NCBI RefSeq assembly: GCF_000381885.1
Contig: NZ_KB907208.1
Coordinates: 434,001-498,000, forward strand
Direction: 5' to 3'
DNA: 64,000 nt
DNA from: Actinomadura atramentaria DSM 43919
GTDB taxonomy: Bacteria; Actinomycetota; Actinomycetes; Streptosporangiales; Streptosporangiaceae
Every line of letters begins with the position of its first letter. Position 1 is the first letter of the stretch. Of the stretch, positions 30,207 to 39,456 are shown one piece after another. The notes under the pieces are model-generated. The model ran no database searches and was not told where the DNA came from. It saw only the letters and a program-made list of their open reading frames with translations. The position numbers and the translations under genes are program-made.

Positions 30207-30250
30207 CGGTGGGCCGGTGGCGCGCGACGCCACCGGCCCACCGTTTTTTT
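30207..30250 (+). terminator. Intrinsic terminator with 7-T tract
   Basis: A perfect 16-bp stem (CGGTGGGCCGGTGGCG with its complement), a CGCGA loop, and seven T residues. It is the clearest rho-independent terminator in the window. It separates the first DUF6286-AmaP-CsbD set from the Asp23 operon. Confidence 0.93.
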
Positions 30251-30323
30251 GCGGCAAAAAGGGATTGAAAAGGTATTTTGCGCGATAAGGCGGTTACGCC
30301 CCTCGGCGCCCGTGTATTAGTCC

Positions 30324-30329
30324 GGGTAT
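30324..30329 (+). promoter_or_regulatory. Possible stress-sigma -10 element GGGTAT
   Basis: GGGTAT sits 22 bases upstream of the Asp23 GTG, in an A+T-richer patch. It matches the -10 of SigB-like stress sigma factors in actinobacteria. A convincing -35 (GTTT-like) at the proper distance was not found, so this is tentative. Confidence 0.3.
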
Positions 30330-30351
30330 CGACCGAAAAGGGGGAACTGCC

Positions 30352-30846
30352 GTGAGCCAGGAGAACGGACAGGCGGGCCGAGGCGGGACCGGGACGCTGT
30401 CCCGCCCGGATTCCAGCCGGGCGCACTCGGACGGGGCGCTGGTCACCGACCAGGGCCGCACGACGATCGCCGACGACGTCGTCGCCAAGGTCGCCGGGAT
30501 GGCGGCCCGCGAGATCGGCGGCGTCCACGCGATGGGCGCGGGCATGGCGCGCACCTTCGGCTCGGTCCGCGAGCGGCTGCCCGGCGGCGGCGGGACCGAC
30601 GCCACGCAGGGCGTGTCGGTGCAGGTCGGGGAGAAGCAGGCCGCCGTCGACATCGACCTCGTCGTCGAGTACGGCGCGGCGATCCCGGACCTGTCCTCGG
30701 CGGTCCGCGACAACGTGACCGACCGGGTCCAGCACATCACCGGGCTGGAGGTCGTCGAGGTGAACATCACCGTGGACGACATCCACCTCCCGGGCGAGGA
30801 CGACGGGAACGGGCAGGGCTCGGGCGGCTCGTCGGGTGGATCGTGA
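30352..30846 (+). CDS. Asp23/Gls24 envelope stress protein
   Basis: A 164-residue protein. After a disordered N-terminus the Asp23 core begins near residue 35 (TTIADDVVAKVAGMAAREIGG). It continues with VSVQVGEKQAAVDIDLVVEYG, VQHITGLEVVEVNITVDDIH and a Gly/Ser-rich tail. Such proteins form filaments at the membrane and support cell-envelope homeostasis. GTG start with AAGGGGGA. It heads a run of six tightly overlapping genes. Confidence 0.92.
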   Translation: MSQENGQAGRGGTGTLSRPDSSRAHSDGALVTDQGRTTIADDVVAKVAGMAAREIGGVHAMGAGMARTFGSVRERLPGGGGTDATQGVSVQVGEKQAAVDIDLVVEYGAAIPDLSSAVRDNVTDRVQHITGLEVVEVNITVDDIHLPGEDDGNGQGSGGSSGGS

Positions 30847-31328
30847 GCCGCGCGACCGCGACCGATACCGGTCGGGCGACGGCGCGCGTCCAGCACGCCG
30901 CCGAGCGGGCGGACGAGCGGGCCGAGGCGCACGCGCGCGGCGAGGACAGGGGCGAGGACAAGGCGCGCGCGGGACCGGCGGCCGGTGACCGGGAATCCCG
31001 CCCGAGCGACCTGGACACCGCGCGCCGCGTCGCGGACGCGGCGCGGTCCGTCGCCGGGGTGGCGGACCTGACCGCCGGGCCGCACGGCCGGATCGTCACG
31101 TTCCGCGTGGGGCCGCCGCTGCCGGGCGTCGCCGTCCGGGCGGACGCGGTGGAGATCGGCGTGGTCGCCCGGCCGGACCGGCCGCTGCCGCGCCTGGCCG
31201 CCGACGTCCGCGCCGCCGCGCGCCCGCACGCCGGGGGCCGCCGGGTGGACGTGCTGGTCGCGGACGTGCTGGTCGCGGACGTGCGGGTCGAGGACGCGCG
31301 GGTCGAGCACAGCGAGGAGGGGCGATGA
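30843..31328 (+). CDS. Divergent Asp23-like protein
   Basis: A 161-residue protein starting with GTG that overlaps the previous stop (GTGA). The first 55 residues are Ala/Arg/Glu-rich and probably disordered. The rest (DTARRVADAARSVAGVADLT, ADAVEIGVVARPDRPLPRLA) keeps the strand-helix alternation of Asp23 but lacks its full signature. A short repeated VLVADV segment occurs near the end. Function inferred from the operon only. Confidence 0.65.
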   Translation: MSRATATDTGRATARVQHAAERADERAEAHARGEDRGEDKARAGPAAGDRESRPSDLDTARRVADAARSVAGVADLTAGPHGRIVTFRVGPPLPGVAVRADAVEIGVVARPDRPLPRLAADVRAAARPHAGGRRVDVLVADVLVADVRVEDARVEHSEEGR

Positions 31329-31531
31329 ACCGGAAGGTGTGGCCCGTCGTGGGCCTGGCATGGGGGACGGCGCTCGGGTTCGCCGGGGCGCTCGGCGGCT
31401 TTGGAACGTTCCTGATCGTGCTGCTGCTCAGCGCGATCGGGTTCCTGGCCGGCCGCGTCCTCTCGGGCGAGACCGACCTGAACGACGTCGGCGACACCGT
31501 CGCGTCCTTCGGCCGCAGGTCGTCGTCATGA
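31325..31531 (+). CDS. Small two-helix membrane protein of the Asp23 operon
   Basis: A 68-residue protein with two adjacent hydrophobic segments (about 5-20 and 25-44, FLIVLLLSAIGFLAGRVL). The position and size match the DUF2273-type small membrane proteins often found with Asp23 and AmaP. Both ends overlap neighbours as ATGA. Confidence 0.72.
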   Translation: MNRKVWPVVGLAWGTALGFAGALGGFGTFLIVLLLSAIGFLAGRVLSGETDLNDVGDTVASFGRRSSS

Positions 31532-31899
31532 GCGGGGACGGCGGGGAGGAGCGCGGCGTGACCGTCATCGCGGACCGCGTCCTCGCGCGGCTCGCCGAGT
31601 ACGGCGCGCGCCGCGCCGACGCGACCGGCGCGATGGACCGCAGCGTCCTCGGCGTCCCGCTCGGGCGGCGTGCCGCGAAGGCGTCGGTGGACGTGCAGGG
31701 GCACGTCGCGGAGGTCCGCGTCGAGATCGCCGTGCGGTACCCCGAACCGGTGCGCCGCGTCGCCAGCGGCGTCCGGGACCGGGTGCGGCACGAGATCGAG
31801 GACGCGACGGGCTACCGCGTCCGGCAGGTCGACGTGGTCGTCGCCGCGCTGGACCGGACGCCGCCGCGCGCCGAACGCGAACCGGCGGGGGTGGCGTGA
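31528..31899 (+). CDS. Asp23/Gls24 family protein, second
   Basis: A 123-residue protein. It has GVTVIADRVLARLAEYG, KASVDVQGHVAEVRVEIAVRY, then VRHEIEDATGYRVRQVDVVV, the compact Asp23 fold. The ATG at 31528 overlaps the previous stop; the frame is open further upstream but only as a shadow of the membrane-protein gene. It is coupled to the next gene by GTGA. Confidence 0.85.
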   Translation: MSGDGGEERGVTVIADRVLARLAEYGARRADATGAMDRSVLGVPLGRRAAKASVDVQGHVAEVRVEIAVRYPEPVRRVASGVRDRVRHEIEDATGYRVRQVDVVVAALDRTPPRAEREPAGVA

Positions 31900-32513
31900 C
31901 GATGGCGTCCTCGCACGCGGGACGGCTGCCCGGCTCGGCGGGCGCGCGGCCGGGGGGCCGCGCCGACCGCCGCGCCCGGCACGCGTTCCGCACCCGGCGC
32001 GCGTGGCCGGCGCTGATCGCGGCCGCGCTGCTGACGGCCGTCGGCGCGCTCGTGGCGATCGAGGCGATCTCGGCGCTGGCGGGCAGCCCGGCGAAGGTCG
32101 TCCCGTACGAGAGCGTGGCGTCGTGGCTGCGGCGGACGTCGTGGAGCGCGCTCGCCGCGCTGGCGATCTCCGGCGTGATCGCGCTGCTGGGCCTGGTCGC
32201 GCTGCTGGCGGCGGCGATGCCGGGCCGCGTCCGGCTCGTCCCGCTGCACGGCGACGACCCGGACCTGCTCGTCGGCGTGACGCGCGGCGGGCTGCGCGGC
32301 GCGGCGGCGTCGGCGGCGCGGACGGTGGACGGGATCAGCGGCGTGAAACGCGTGAAGCTGCGCCGCCGCCGTCTCACCGTCACCGCCAAGACGCCGCTGC
32401 GGCAGGAGCACGACCTGGCGGACCGCGTCCGCGCGGCCGTCCAGGAGCGGCTGGACGAGCTGAACCCCGTGCCGCGCCGCAAGGTCCGCGTGAAGATCGA
32501 CCGGAGGGAGTGA
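31896..32513 (+). CDS. DUF6286-type membrane protein, second copy
   Basis: A 205-residue paralogue of 28690-29340. A basic N-terminus with HAFRTRRAWPALI is followed by two membrane helices (about 36-60 and 85-108). The soluble tail has RTVDGISGVKRVKLRRRRLTV and a Lys/Arg end. GTG start overlapping the preceding stop. It is followed after one base by the AmaP-like gene, the same pairing as in the first set. Confidence 0.72.
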   Translation: MTMASSHAGRLPGSAGARPGGRADRRARHAFRTRRAWPALIAAALLTAVGALVAIEAISALAGSPAKVVPYESVASWLRRTSWSALAALAISGVIALLGLVALLAAAMPGRVRLVPLHGDDPDLLVGVTRGGLRGAAASAARTVDGISGVKRVKLRRRRLTVTAKTPLRQEHDLADRVRAAVQERLDELNPVPRRKVRVKIDRRE

Positions 32514-32514
32514 C

Positions 32515-33093
32515 ATGGACCGGCAGGGTGCCCGCCTCAACCGGCTCGCGCTGAGCCTGCTCGGCCTCGCGCTGCTGGCGCTCGGCGGCCTCGGGATCGC
32601 GCTCGGCCTGGGCGCGTTCGGGTCGAAGCGGGCGCACGAGGCGGTGCTGGGCGGCGGGACGCGGTCGTTCGCGTCGTCGCACGGCTGGTTCTGGTGGGTC
32701 GTGTCGGCCGTCGCGGTCGTCCTCGCGCTGCTCGGGCTGGCGTGGCTGTTCGTGCAGGGCCGCCGCGACCGCGTGGGGGACCTCGCGCTGGAGCCCGACG
32801 CCGAGCACGGCACGACGCGGCTGTCGGCGAAGGCCGTGACGGACGCGCTGCGCGACGAGATCGGCGACTACCCGGGCGTCCGGGGCGTGGGCGCGCGGCT
32901 GGGCGGCTCGTCGCGGCGGCCCCGGCTGTTCCTCAACGTCGCGTACTCGCGGGACGCGGACCTGGAGGGGCTGCGCCGCCGCGTGACGGGCCAGGCGCTG
33001 GCCCGGCTCCGGTCGGCCCTGGAGCGCGACTCGCTGCCCGCCGTGGTCCGGCTGCGGCTGGTCGGCGGCGACGACGCCCGCACGGTGCTCTGA
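32515..33093 (+). CDS. AmaP-like alkaline-shock membrane anchor, second copy
   Basis: A 192-residue protein with two membrane helices (about 9-33 and 59-80) separated by a loop ending SSHGWFWWV. The cytoplasmic domain has SAKAVTDALRDEIGDYPGVRGVGARL and RPRLFLNVAYS. It matches AmaP in topology and in operon position with Asp23 and the DUF2273-like protein. It is the last gene of the operon. Confidence 0.8.
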   Translation: MDRQGARLNRLALSLLGLALLALGGLGIALGLGAFGSKRAHEAVLGGGTRSFASSHGWFWWVVSAVAVVLALLGLAWLFVQGRRDRVGDLALEPDAEHGTTRLSAKAVTDALRDEIGDYPGVRGVGARLGGSSRRPRLFLNVAYSRDADLEGLRRRVTGQALARLRSALERDSLPAVVRLRLVGGDDARTVL

Positions 33094-33414
33094 GCCTTTG
33101 TCGGTGCTTGATCGCCGTTTGGGGGCTTACGGCAATGTGCTCCGTTAATGTCTGAAATGAACGTTCTGCCGGGGGAACGAAGGGAGGACAGGCCGCCGGA
33201 GCCGCACCGACGAACGGCTCCGAGGCGCACCCGAATGCGCCGAACCCCGCCGGATTCCATCGCTGGTCCGGCGAATCCGGGCACCGACCCCGTCCACTGA
33301 TCGGTCCCGGGCGCGAAGGCCGCGGCTCGCACCGCCGCGGCCTTTCCGCGTGCGCGCGGACGGACAGAAAACACTCAGACTGCGTCCACCTGGCCTGGAG
33401 CTTCGGGCGGCACC
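33094..33414 (+). other. Intergenic region with short ORF and hairpin
   Basis: A relatively A+T-rich patch (33100-33165) contains TTAATGTCTGAAATG. A 50-codon frame starts at ATG 33148 (second ATG 33157), is rich in Arg and Pro, and ends at TGA 33300. It resembles no family and has no clear ribosome-binding site, so it is not called a gene. The hairpin at 33316-33344 ends the region. Confidence 0.4.
33316..33344 (+). terminator. Hairpin terminator
   Basis: AAGGCCGCGGC pairs perfectly with GCCGCGGCCTT across the 7-base loop TCGCACC, 71 bases before the next gene. It may end transcription from the Asp23 operon or the short upstream frame. Confidence 0.55.
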
Positions 33415-34560
33415 GTGAACCGTGTCGCCGCTCGGAACCAGGGAGAACTCGCGTTGGACTCGTCCCTCCGGCGCGGCGCGTCCCGTGCGGCGCTCTGGAT
33501 CGGCCTGGCGCTGCTCGCGGCGCCGCCCGCCGCCGCGCTGCTCGCCCCCGGGCCCGAGTTCAAGCACGGGTCGCCCGCCGCGCCCGCCCGCGAGCAGCAC
33601 GCCGCACGGGGCCTGGTCGTCGGCGGCCGGGGAAGCGGATGGCCCGGCTGGGGCCTCGCGCTCCCCGCCGCCGGCGTCCCGGTCGCCCAGGACCTCCGGC
33701 TCGACGGCGGCGACGCGCCCGGACCCGCGCTGGACCGCCGCGTCCGCGCCGTCCGCGCGGCGGGCGGCGCCCCCGTCGTCACGCTGCGCCCCGGCCCGCG
33801 CGCCGCCGCGCTGCCCGACCTCGCCGCCCGCGTCGCCCGGCGGTACCCCGAGGTGCGGCACTACGTCGTCGGGGAGGACACCGGCGCGCTCGACGCCGCC
33901 GCCTACACCGCCCTCTACAACAAGGTCTACGCGGCCCTGAAAGGCGTCGACCCCCGGCTGCGCGTCGGCGGACCCGCCGTCGCGATGGCCGACCGGCCGC
34001 CCGGCGGCGCCGCCACCGACGTCGGCGGCGCGTGGGGCGGCGTGGACCAGCGCGCGCTGGACGCCGTCCGGTACTGGCTCGGCCACAAGGCCGGGGCCGA
34101 CTTCGTCGCCGTGGACGGCCCGCCGCCCGGCCCCGGCGACCCGTTCGCCGCACTCGGCCGCTACTCCGCCGTCACCCAGTGGCTCAGCGCGCAGAGCGAC
34201 GGCGAGCTGCCCGTCTGGTGGACGGGCTGGAGCGCCCCGCCCGGCGCGGCGGCCCGCAGCGGCGCGGTACAGGCCGCCGCGCTCATCCGGTTCGTGCGCG
34301 GCGGCGCGACGTCCGCGCTGTACCGGCCGCCCGGCGGGCGCACCTCGGCGCGCGACCTGGCCGTCCTGCGCGCGTTCGGCCGCTGGTTCCCGCCCGGCAC
34401 GCCGCTGCGGCGCGCCGCGTCCAGCGACCCCGCCGTGCTCGTCCTCGCGCAGCCGCGCGCGACCGTCGCCGTCAACACCGCCCCGCGCGCCGCCGTCTCC
34501 GTCGTGGACGGCGAACGCCTCGCCCTGCGCCCGTACGAGGTGCGCTGGATCACCGGGTGA
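33415..34560 (+). CDS. Secreted glycoside-hydrolase-like protein (GH39-type hints)
   Basis: A 381-residue protein with an N-terminal hydrophobic segment (about 25-43), so exported or membrane-anchored. The middle has YNKVYAALKGVDPRLRVGGPAVAM, close to a segment of GH39-like TIM-barrel glycosidases. Near the end a GDGERLALRPYEVRW-like beta module is present. I cannot point to the paired catalytic glutamates with confidence, so enzymatic activity is unproven. GTG 33415 is the longest start. TTG 33454, preceded by AGGGAG and giving a cleaner signal peptide, is a good alternative. Confidence 0.6.
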   Translation: MNRVAARNQGELALDSSLRRGASRAALWIGLALLAAPPAAALLAPGPEFKHGSPAAPAREQHAARGLVVGGRGSGWPGWGLALPAAGVPVAQDLRLDGGDAPGPALDRRVRAVRAAGGAPVVTLRPGPRAAALPDLAARVARRYPEVRHYVVGEDTGALDAAAYTALYNKVYAALKGVDPRLRVGGPAVAMADRPPGGAATDVGGAWGGVDQRALDAVRYWLGHKAGADFVAVDGPPPGPGDPFAALGRYSAVTQWLSAQSDGELPVWWTGWSAPPGAAARSGAVQAAALIRFVRGGATSALYRPPGGRTSARDLAVLRAFGRWFPPGTPLRRAASSDPAVLVLAQPRATVAVNTAPRAAVSVVDGERLALRPYEVRWITG

Positions 34561-34615
34561 GCGCCGCGCGATCCTTGGGTAGGGGCCGATGATCGACGAC
34601 CGGCTGGAGGAAGAC

Positions 34616-36253
<1,638 letters not shown>

Positions 36254-36312
36254 CGGGGCTTCCCGGGCGTCCCAACGCCGGGTAGGTCCACCTCCCGGAA
36301 AGGGTAAAGGAC

Positions 36313-36372
36313 GGCGGGGTTCGGTCCGCGCCGCGTCGCGCGCGCCTACGGTTTTGCCGTCCGAACCCCGCC
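36313..36372 (+). promoter_or_regulatory. 12-bp inverted repeat flanking the lipoprotein promoter region
   Basis: GGCGGGGTTCGG (36313-36324) and its exact complement CCGAACCCCGCC (36361-36372) are separated by 36 bases that contain a TACGGT -10-like hexamer (36347-36352). The arms may be an operator pair around the promoter, or a large stem-loop in the leader if transcription starts upstream. Confidence 0.4.
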
Positions 36373-36388
36373 TCGACCTGGGAGAACC

Positions 36389-36754
36389 ATGAAGCGCCTC
36401 ATCGCCGCCGCACTGCTGCCCGGATGCCTGCTGGCGTCCGGTTGCTCCTCGAATGCCTCGGCGAAGGACGCCACCGCCCACAAGGCGGCCGCGCAGGCCC
36501 CGGCGGCCCCGGCCGCCGAGCAGGCCCCGCACCCCGGCGCCAACACCGTGATCGCCGTCCGCAAGGACGGGCACAAGATCACCCGCGCCGAGTTCCTGAA
36601 GGCCGCCGCCAAGAGCAACAAGCGGCACCCGAAGGACCAGGCCGCCCAGGCGTGCAAGCTCGTCCGCAACGCCTTCCTCAAGAACGGCGGCAAGATCGCC
36701 GACGAGTCCGCCTTCGCCCGCACCTGCGTGGAAGCCTTCTCCAACGGCAAGTGA
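36389..36754 (+). CDS. Small secreted lipoprotein, unknown function
   Basis: A 121-residue protein. The signal peptide has lipobox LLASGC (lipidated Cys 19), then an Ala/Pro-rich spacer (about 25-50). The compact C-terminal domain has two cysteines (QACKLVRN and ARTCVEAF) that could form a disulfide. No family recognised. GGGAGAACC precedes the ATG and a perfect hairpin follows the stop. Confidence 0.75.
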   Translation: MKRLIAAALLPGCLLASGCSSNASAKDATAHKAAAQAPAAPAAEQAPHPGANTVIAVRKDGHKITRAEFLKAAAKSNKRHPKDQAAQACKLVRNAFLKNGGKIADESAFARTCVEAFSNGK

Positions 36755-36760
36755 ACCACC

Positions 36761-36788
36761 GCGGAGCGCCCCACCCGGGGCGCTCCGC
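36761..36788. terminator. Bidirectional hairpin terminator
   Basis: GCGGAGCGCCCC pairs perfectly with GGGGCGCTCCGC across an ACCC loop. It lies between the convergent lipoprotein and doc genes and can serve both. Confidence 0.75.
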
Positions 36789-36798
36789 GTTCCCATCC

Positions 36799-37176
36799 TC
36801 AGCGCGCGACGACCCGCAGCGCCTCGGCGATCTCCTTGACCTCCATCTGCGAGCCGGAGGCCGCGACGCGCAGGACGAGATCGAACGCCTCGTCGTCGGT
36901 CAGCTCCGGCCGCAGGCCGTTGAGCGCGAGCATGATGCGCGCCGCCGTCCAGCCCGTGCGCTTGTTGCCGTCCACGAACGCGTGGTTGCAGATGATCGAG
37001 TGCAGCAGCGCCGCGGCCTTCTCCTCGACGGCCGCGTAGGCTTCCGCGCCGAACGCGACCGTCGCCGGACGCATCGCGGCGGAGGCCACGAGACCGGCGT
37101 CGCGCACGGCCGCCGTGCCGCCCAGCGCCGCCGCGTTGATCTCGATGAGATCCTCGGCCGTGAGGTACTCGGTCAT
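36799..37176 (-). CDS. Doc/Fic-family toxin
   Basis: A 125-residue protein with the Fic-type catalytic loop HAFVDGNKRTGW (H65). A Lys replaces the second Gly of true AMPylating Fic motifs (GNKR, not GNGR), as in Doc kinases that phosphorylate EF-Tu. It starts TEYLTAEDLIEINAAALGG, typical of death-on-curing proteins. The start overlaps the stop of the RHH gene (ATGA), so the antitoxin is made first. Confidence 0.88.
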   Translation of the reverse strand: MTEYLTAEDLIEINAAALGGTAAVRDAGLVASAAMRPATVAFGAEAYAAVEEKAAALLHSIICNHAFVDGNKRTGWTAARIMLALNGLRPELTDDEAFDLVLRVAASGSQMEVKEIAEALRVVAR

Positions 37177-37382
37177 GTCTTCGACAGCCGGGTCAGCAGC
37201 TCGGCGTCCTCGGCCATCACCTCGGCCATCACCGAGCGGACGCGGGCGCGGTGCGCCTGCGCGCGCACCCGTTCCTCCACGGCCCTGATGATCTCCGTGT
37301 TGATCGAAACGTGCTCGGCCTCGGCCAGCGCCACCAGCGCGGCGTCCAACTCGTCGGGGATTCGGATGCTGCGGGTCGTCAT
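37173..37382 (-). CDS. Ribbon-helix-helix antitoxin
   Basis: A 69-residue protein. It opens TTRSIRIPDELDAALVALAE followed by SINTEIIRAVEERV, the beta-strand, helix and helix of the Arc/CopG fold. The C-terminal 20 residues would wrap the Doc toxin. It probably represses its own promoter, where direct repeats of ATACCA occur. Confidence 0.87.
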   Translation of the reverse strand: MTTRSIRIPDELDAALVALAEAEHVSINTEIIRAVEERVRAQAHRARVRSVMAEVMAEDAELLTRLSKT

Positions 37383-37397
37383 ACCAGAACGATACCA
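37381..37397 (-). promoter_or_regulatory. ATACCA direct repeats, toxin-antitoxin operator
   Basis: Two ATACCA words (TGGTAT on the coding strand) at 37381 and 37392, 11 bases apart, touch the antitoxin start codon. An 11-base spacing puts both on the same DNA face, as RHH repressors prefer. TGGTAT may also act as the -10. Confidence 0.45.
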
Positions 37398-37450
37398 ACG
37401 CCCGGTCGGCCGCTGGAAGGCGCCACAGCGCCGTACAGGGCCATTGTGAA

Positions 37451-37846
37451 CTAAGAAGTCTCGGCCGGCTTCAAGTCGGTAAGCCGTTCCGAAACGGCTA
37501 CCGCCGCACCTTCGGGCTCACGAATGCTGACGCTTCTACCCTCACCCCACCAATAGATGCCACAGGTAGCCGTGATCGCGACACCCGACCGGGGGGCATC
37601 CGGCAGCCAGGCACTGAGTACCGGCCGCTGATACTCGTCGGCCCTCGCCGAAGGCTTGTCCCTGTCGCCGAGGTGAATGGTCACATACTCCGTGAGCAAC
37701 GTTGAAACGCCGCGCTCTTTGAGGAGCGGCACCAACTGCCTGAGCACATCCGCGTACGACTCGGCTTCCGCCTTCGTCACCGTTGGGAGAATCCTCGTGA
37801 CGTCTCGCGTCTCCGTCCCCGACGTCGCCGTGAACCCGTTCGACAT
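37451..37846 (-). CDS. Hypothetical protein of the A+T-richer island
   Basis: A 131-residue protein, soluble, with mixed alpha/beta character. Its segments TKAEAESYADVLRQLVPLLKE and SVSIREPEGAAVAVSERL suggest a small alpha/beta domain. No family recognised. Codon use is less G/C-ending than that of flanking genes, as in the next three genes, consistent with recent acquisition. Confidence 0.6.
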   Translation of the reverse strand: MSNGFTATSGTETRDVTRILPTVTKAEAESYADVLRQLVPLLKERGVSTLLTEYVTIHLGDRDKPSARADEYQRPVLSAWLPDAPRSGVAITATCGIYWWGEGRSVSIREPEGAAVAVSERLTDLKPAETS

Positions 37847-37929
37847 GCCCGCCCTTCCGTTCGTTCGGTAGGGCGACGCTATGCGGCATTCACTGAGACA
37901 TCAACGATTATTCCCGCCCTGTCATAAAC

Positions 37930-38760
37930 TCATGCCCTGAAGGCTTGAGTCCATGCGGAAAGATAGTCACGGGCAGCGCCGCCGAACACGGCGATGCTCT
38001 CGAACCCGGCAAACAAGCCGAGGTGGAAGTCAATATCTCTCGGGTCTCTCAACGCCATTGATCCGCTGAATAGCTCTGCTGTGACCAGTCGCCTGTCGTA
38101 GACGGTGAACGTGTTCATCGGCCCTCGGGCCGATTCGACCCCCAAGGGGATGACTCCCAGTCGAATGTTCGACAGATGGGAAAGAGATATCAAGCGGTCC
38201 ACCTGCAGAGCCATCAGAGGCGCGGGAAGCACGGCCCATCTGATGGCCGCCTCGGTGAGTACGAAGGTGAACTCCTTCGTTTCGTCATAGAGAACGGCTT
38301 GCCGTTCGAGCTTCCTCGCTACTGCCTTCGTTGTGTCGCCCGAAGAGTGACTAAGGCTCGCTCTGACATACTCGGGGGTCGCCAGCAACGCGGTAATCAT
38401 CACTGGCAAGAAGTAGCGCAATTGCCTAGACGACTGTTCGAGGCCCTCTAGCTCGTTCTGTCTCTTGTCTAGGCCCTTTTGCAGAAGCGAGCGAACATCC
38501 CTGTACTCTGTGTTCGCCAACTTAGCGAGCGCGAGAATCTCCGGCCTGTCTTCGGCCGGTACATCAAGAGCTTCAAGTATTCTCTGAACGTCAACAACGG
38601 TCGGCGTCAGCTTGCCGTTCTCGATCTTCGATACTCTGCTCTGGCTCATGCTCGTTTCGGACCCCAAGCGCTTGCCGGTATAACCGGCCTCTTTGCGCAG
38701 GGTACGAAGAATGCTCGCCAGGTCGCTCCTGTTCTTGCCTAGCCTGCCCGGTTCAAGCAC
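37930..38760 (-). CDS. XRE-family regulator with DUF5753 domain
   Basis: A 276-residue protein. Helix-turn-helix at residues 12-68 (LASILRTLRKEAGYTGKRLG, SMSQSRVSKIENGKLTPTVV). A C-terminal DUF5753 domain follows (LRYFLPVMITALLATPEYVR, IRLGVIPL). Regulators of this class occur in many copies in actinomycetes, often with small partner genes (WhiJ/AbaA-type loci). The GTG start shares one base with the stop of the DUF6879 gene, so the two are co-translated. Local G+C is near 52% in places. Confidence 0.88.
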   Translation of the reverse strand: MLEPGRLGKNRSDLASILRTLRKEAGYTGKRLGSETSMSQSRVSKIENGKLTPTVVDVQRILEALDVPAEDRPEILALAKLANTEYRDVRSLLQKGLDKRQNELEGLEQSSRQLRYFLPVMITALLATPEYVRASLSHSSGDTTKAVARKLERQAVLYDETKEFTFVLTEAAIRWAVLPAPLMALQVDRLISLSHLSNIRLGVIPLGVESARGPMNTFTVYDRRLVTAELFSGSMALRDPRDIDFHLGLFAGFESIAVFGGAARDYLSAWTQAFRA

Positions 38761-39272
38761 TACCCTTGCCAGTACTCCATGAAGGGAATCGCTCCTTCGA
38801 GAGCGTTATCACGGTACTTCCTGAACTTGTCCAAGTCCGGTTCTTCCAAGAGGAACCGGCCTATCTGCGTTCCATCTTCCCGGTAACGCAACTCCACTAC
38901 GTGCTCATCATCGAAGAACCAAAAATCGTGCTCCGGCAGTTCTGGCGCTCCCCTGTCCGTGAGATCGAGTATGCGGATATCCTCACCGGCACGAACATGG
39001 TGCGAGTAGTAATCAAACTGAAAACGAAGATACTCACTAAGAGGTCGCCGAAGGACATGCACGCGGCCGATGGTTCGGCCGCTTTCCGCGAAGGCCGATA
39101 CCCGGGCCATCCACCCGGACCAATAATCGGCAGGCAGCCGTTCACCGGATGCGAACCGCTGAAAGGATTCTTGCTCCTGCGGCATCGTGTAGAACGAACG
39201 CAGTTCCAACCGCCAGGCCGATCTCTGGTATCGGTCGAAGAACTCTCGCCAATCACTGCCGTCCAAGCGCAC
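38760..39272 (-). CDS. DUF6879 family protein
   Basis: A 170-residue protein starting VRLDGSDWREFFDRYQRSAW, then LELRSFYTMPQEQESF, RVHVLRRPLSEYLRFQF, ILDLTDR and DFWFFDDEHVVEL. This is the pattern of DUF6879 proteins encoded beside XRE/DUF5753 regulators. GTG 39272 has GGAGG 7 bases upstream; longer frames would cover the preceding gene. Function unknown, possibly a partner of the regulator. Confidence 0.78.
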   Translation of the reverse strand: MRLDGSDWREFFDRYQRSAWRLELRSFYTMPQEQESFQRFASGERLPADYWSGWMARVSAFAESGRTIGRVHVLRRPLSEYLRFQFDYYSHHVRAGEDIRILDLTDRGAPELPEHDFWFFDDEHVVELRYREDGTQIGRFLLEEPDLDKFRKYRDNALEGAIPFMEYWQG

Positions 39273-39447
39273 GGGCAGCCTCCATGATGAGTTCGGCAGG
39301 GATGCGGACAACGGCCTCTCCATCAGGAGTGGTGATCTGAGACTGAATATAGCCCTGGACGTCCACCATCCCATCCGTGGCTAGGCCGATCTGCGGGCAG
39401 TCATCTTCGGTGCAGGCAGGCCCAGCGATGAGGTTTTCCAGCGCCAT
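39253..39447 (-). CDS. Small protein upstream of the DUF6879-XRE pair
   Basis: A 64-residue protein (67 if GTG 39456 is used). It has GPACTEDDCPQIGLATDG with two cysteines, then VVRIPAELIMEAARAL. The position recalls the DUF397-type small partners of XRE/DUF5753 regulators, but the sequence is not DUF397. AAGGGTGGGAAAG precedes ATG 39447. It overlaps the next gene by 20 bases. Confidence 0.7.
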   Translation of the reverse strand: MALENLIAGPACTEDDCPQIGLATDGMVDVQGYIQSQITTPDGEAVVRIPAELIMEAARALGRQ

Positions 39448-39456
39448 CTTTCCCAC

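Noticed and set aside
28447..30786. 779-codon frame antisense to purU and the Asp23 cluster
   Set aside because: No domain pattern; the plus-strand genes show clear ACT, AmaP-like, CsbD and Asp23 features.
33148..33300. 50-codon ORF after the Asp23 operon
   Set aside because: No ribosome-binding site, Arg/Pro-rich composition and no family match; kept only as a note in the intergenic entry.
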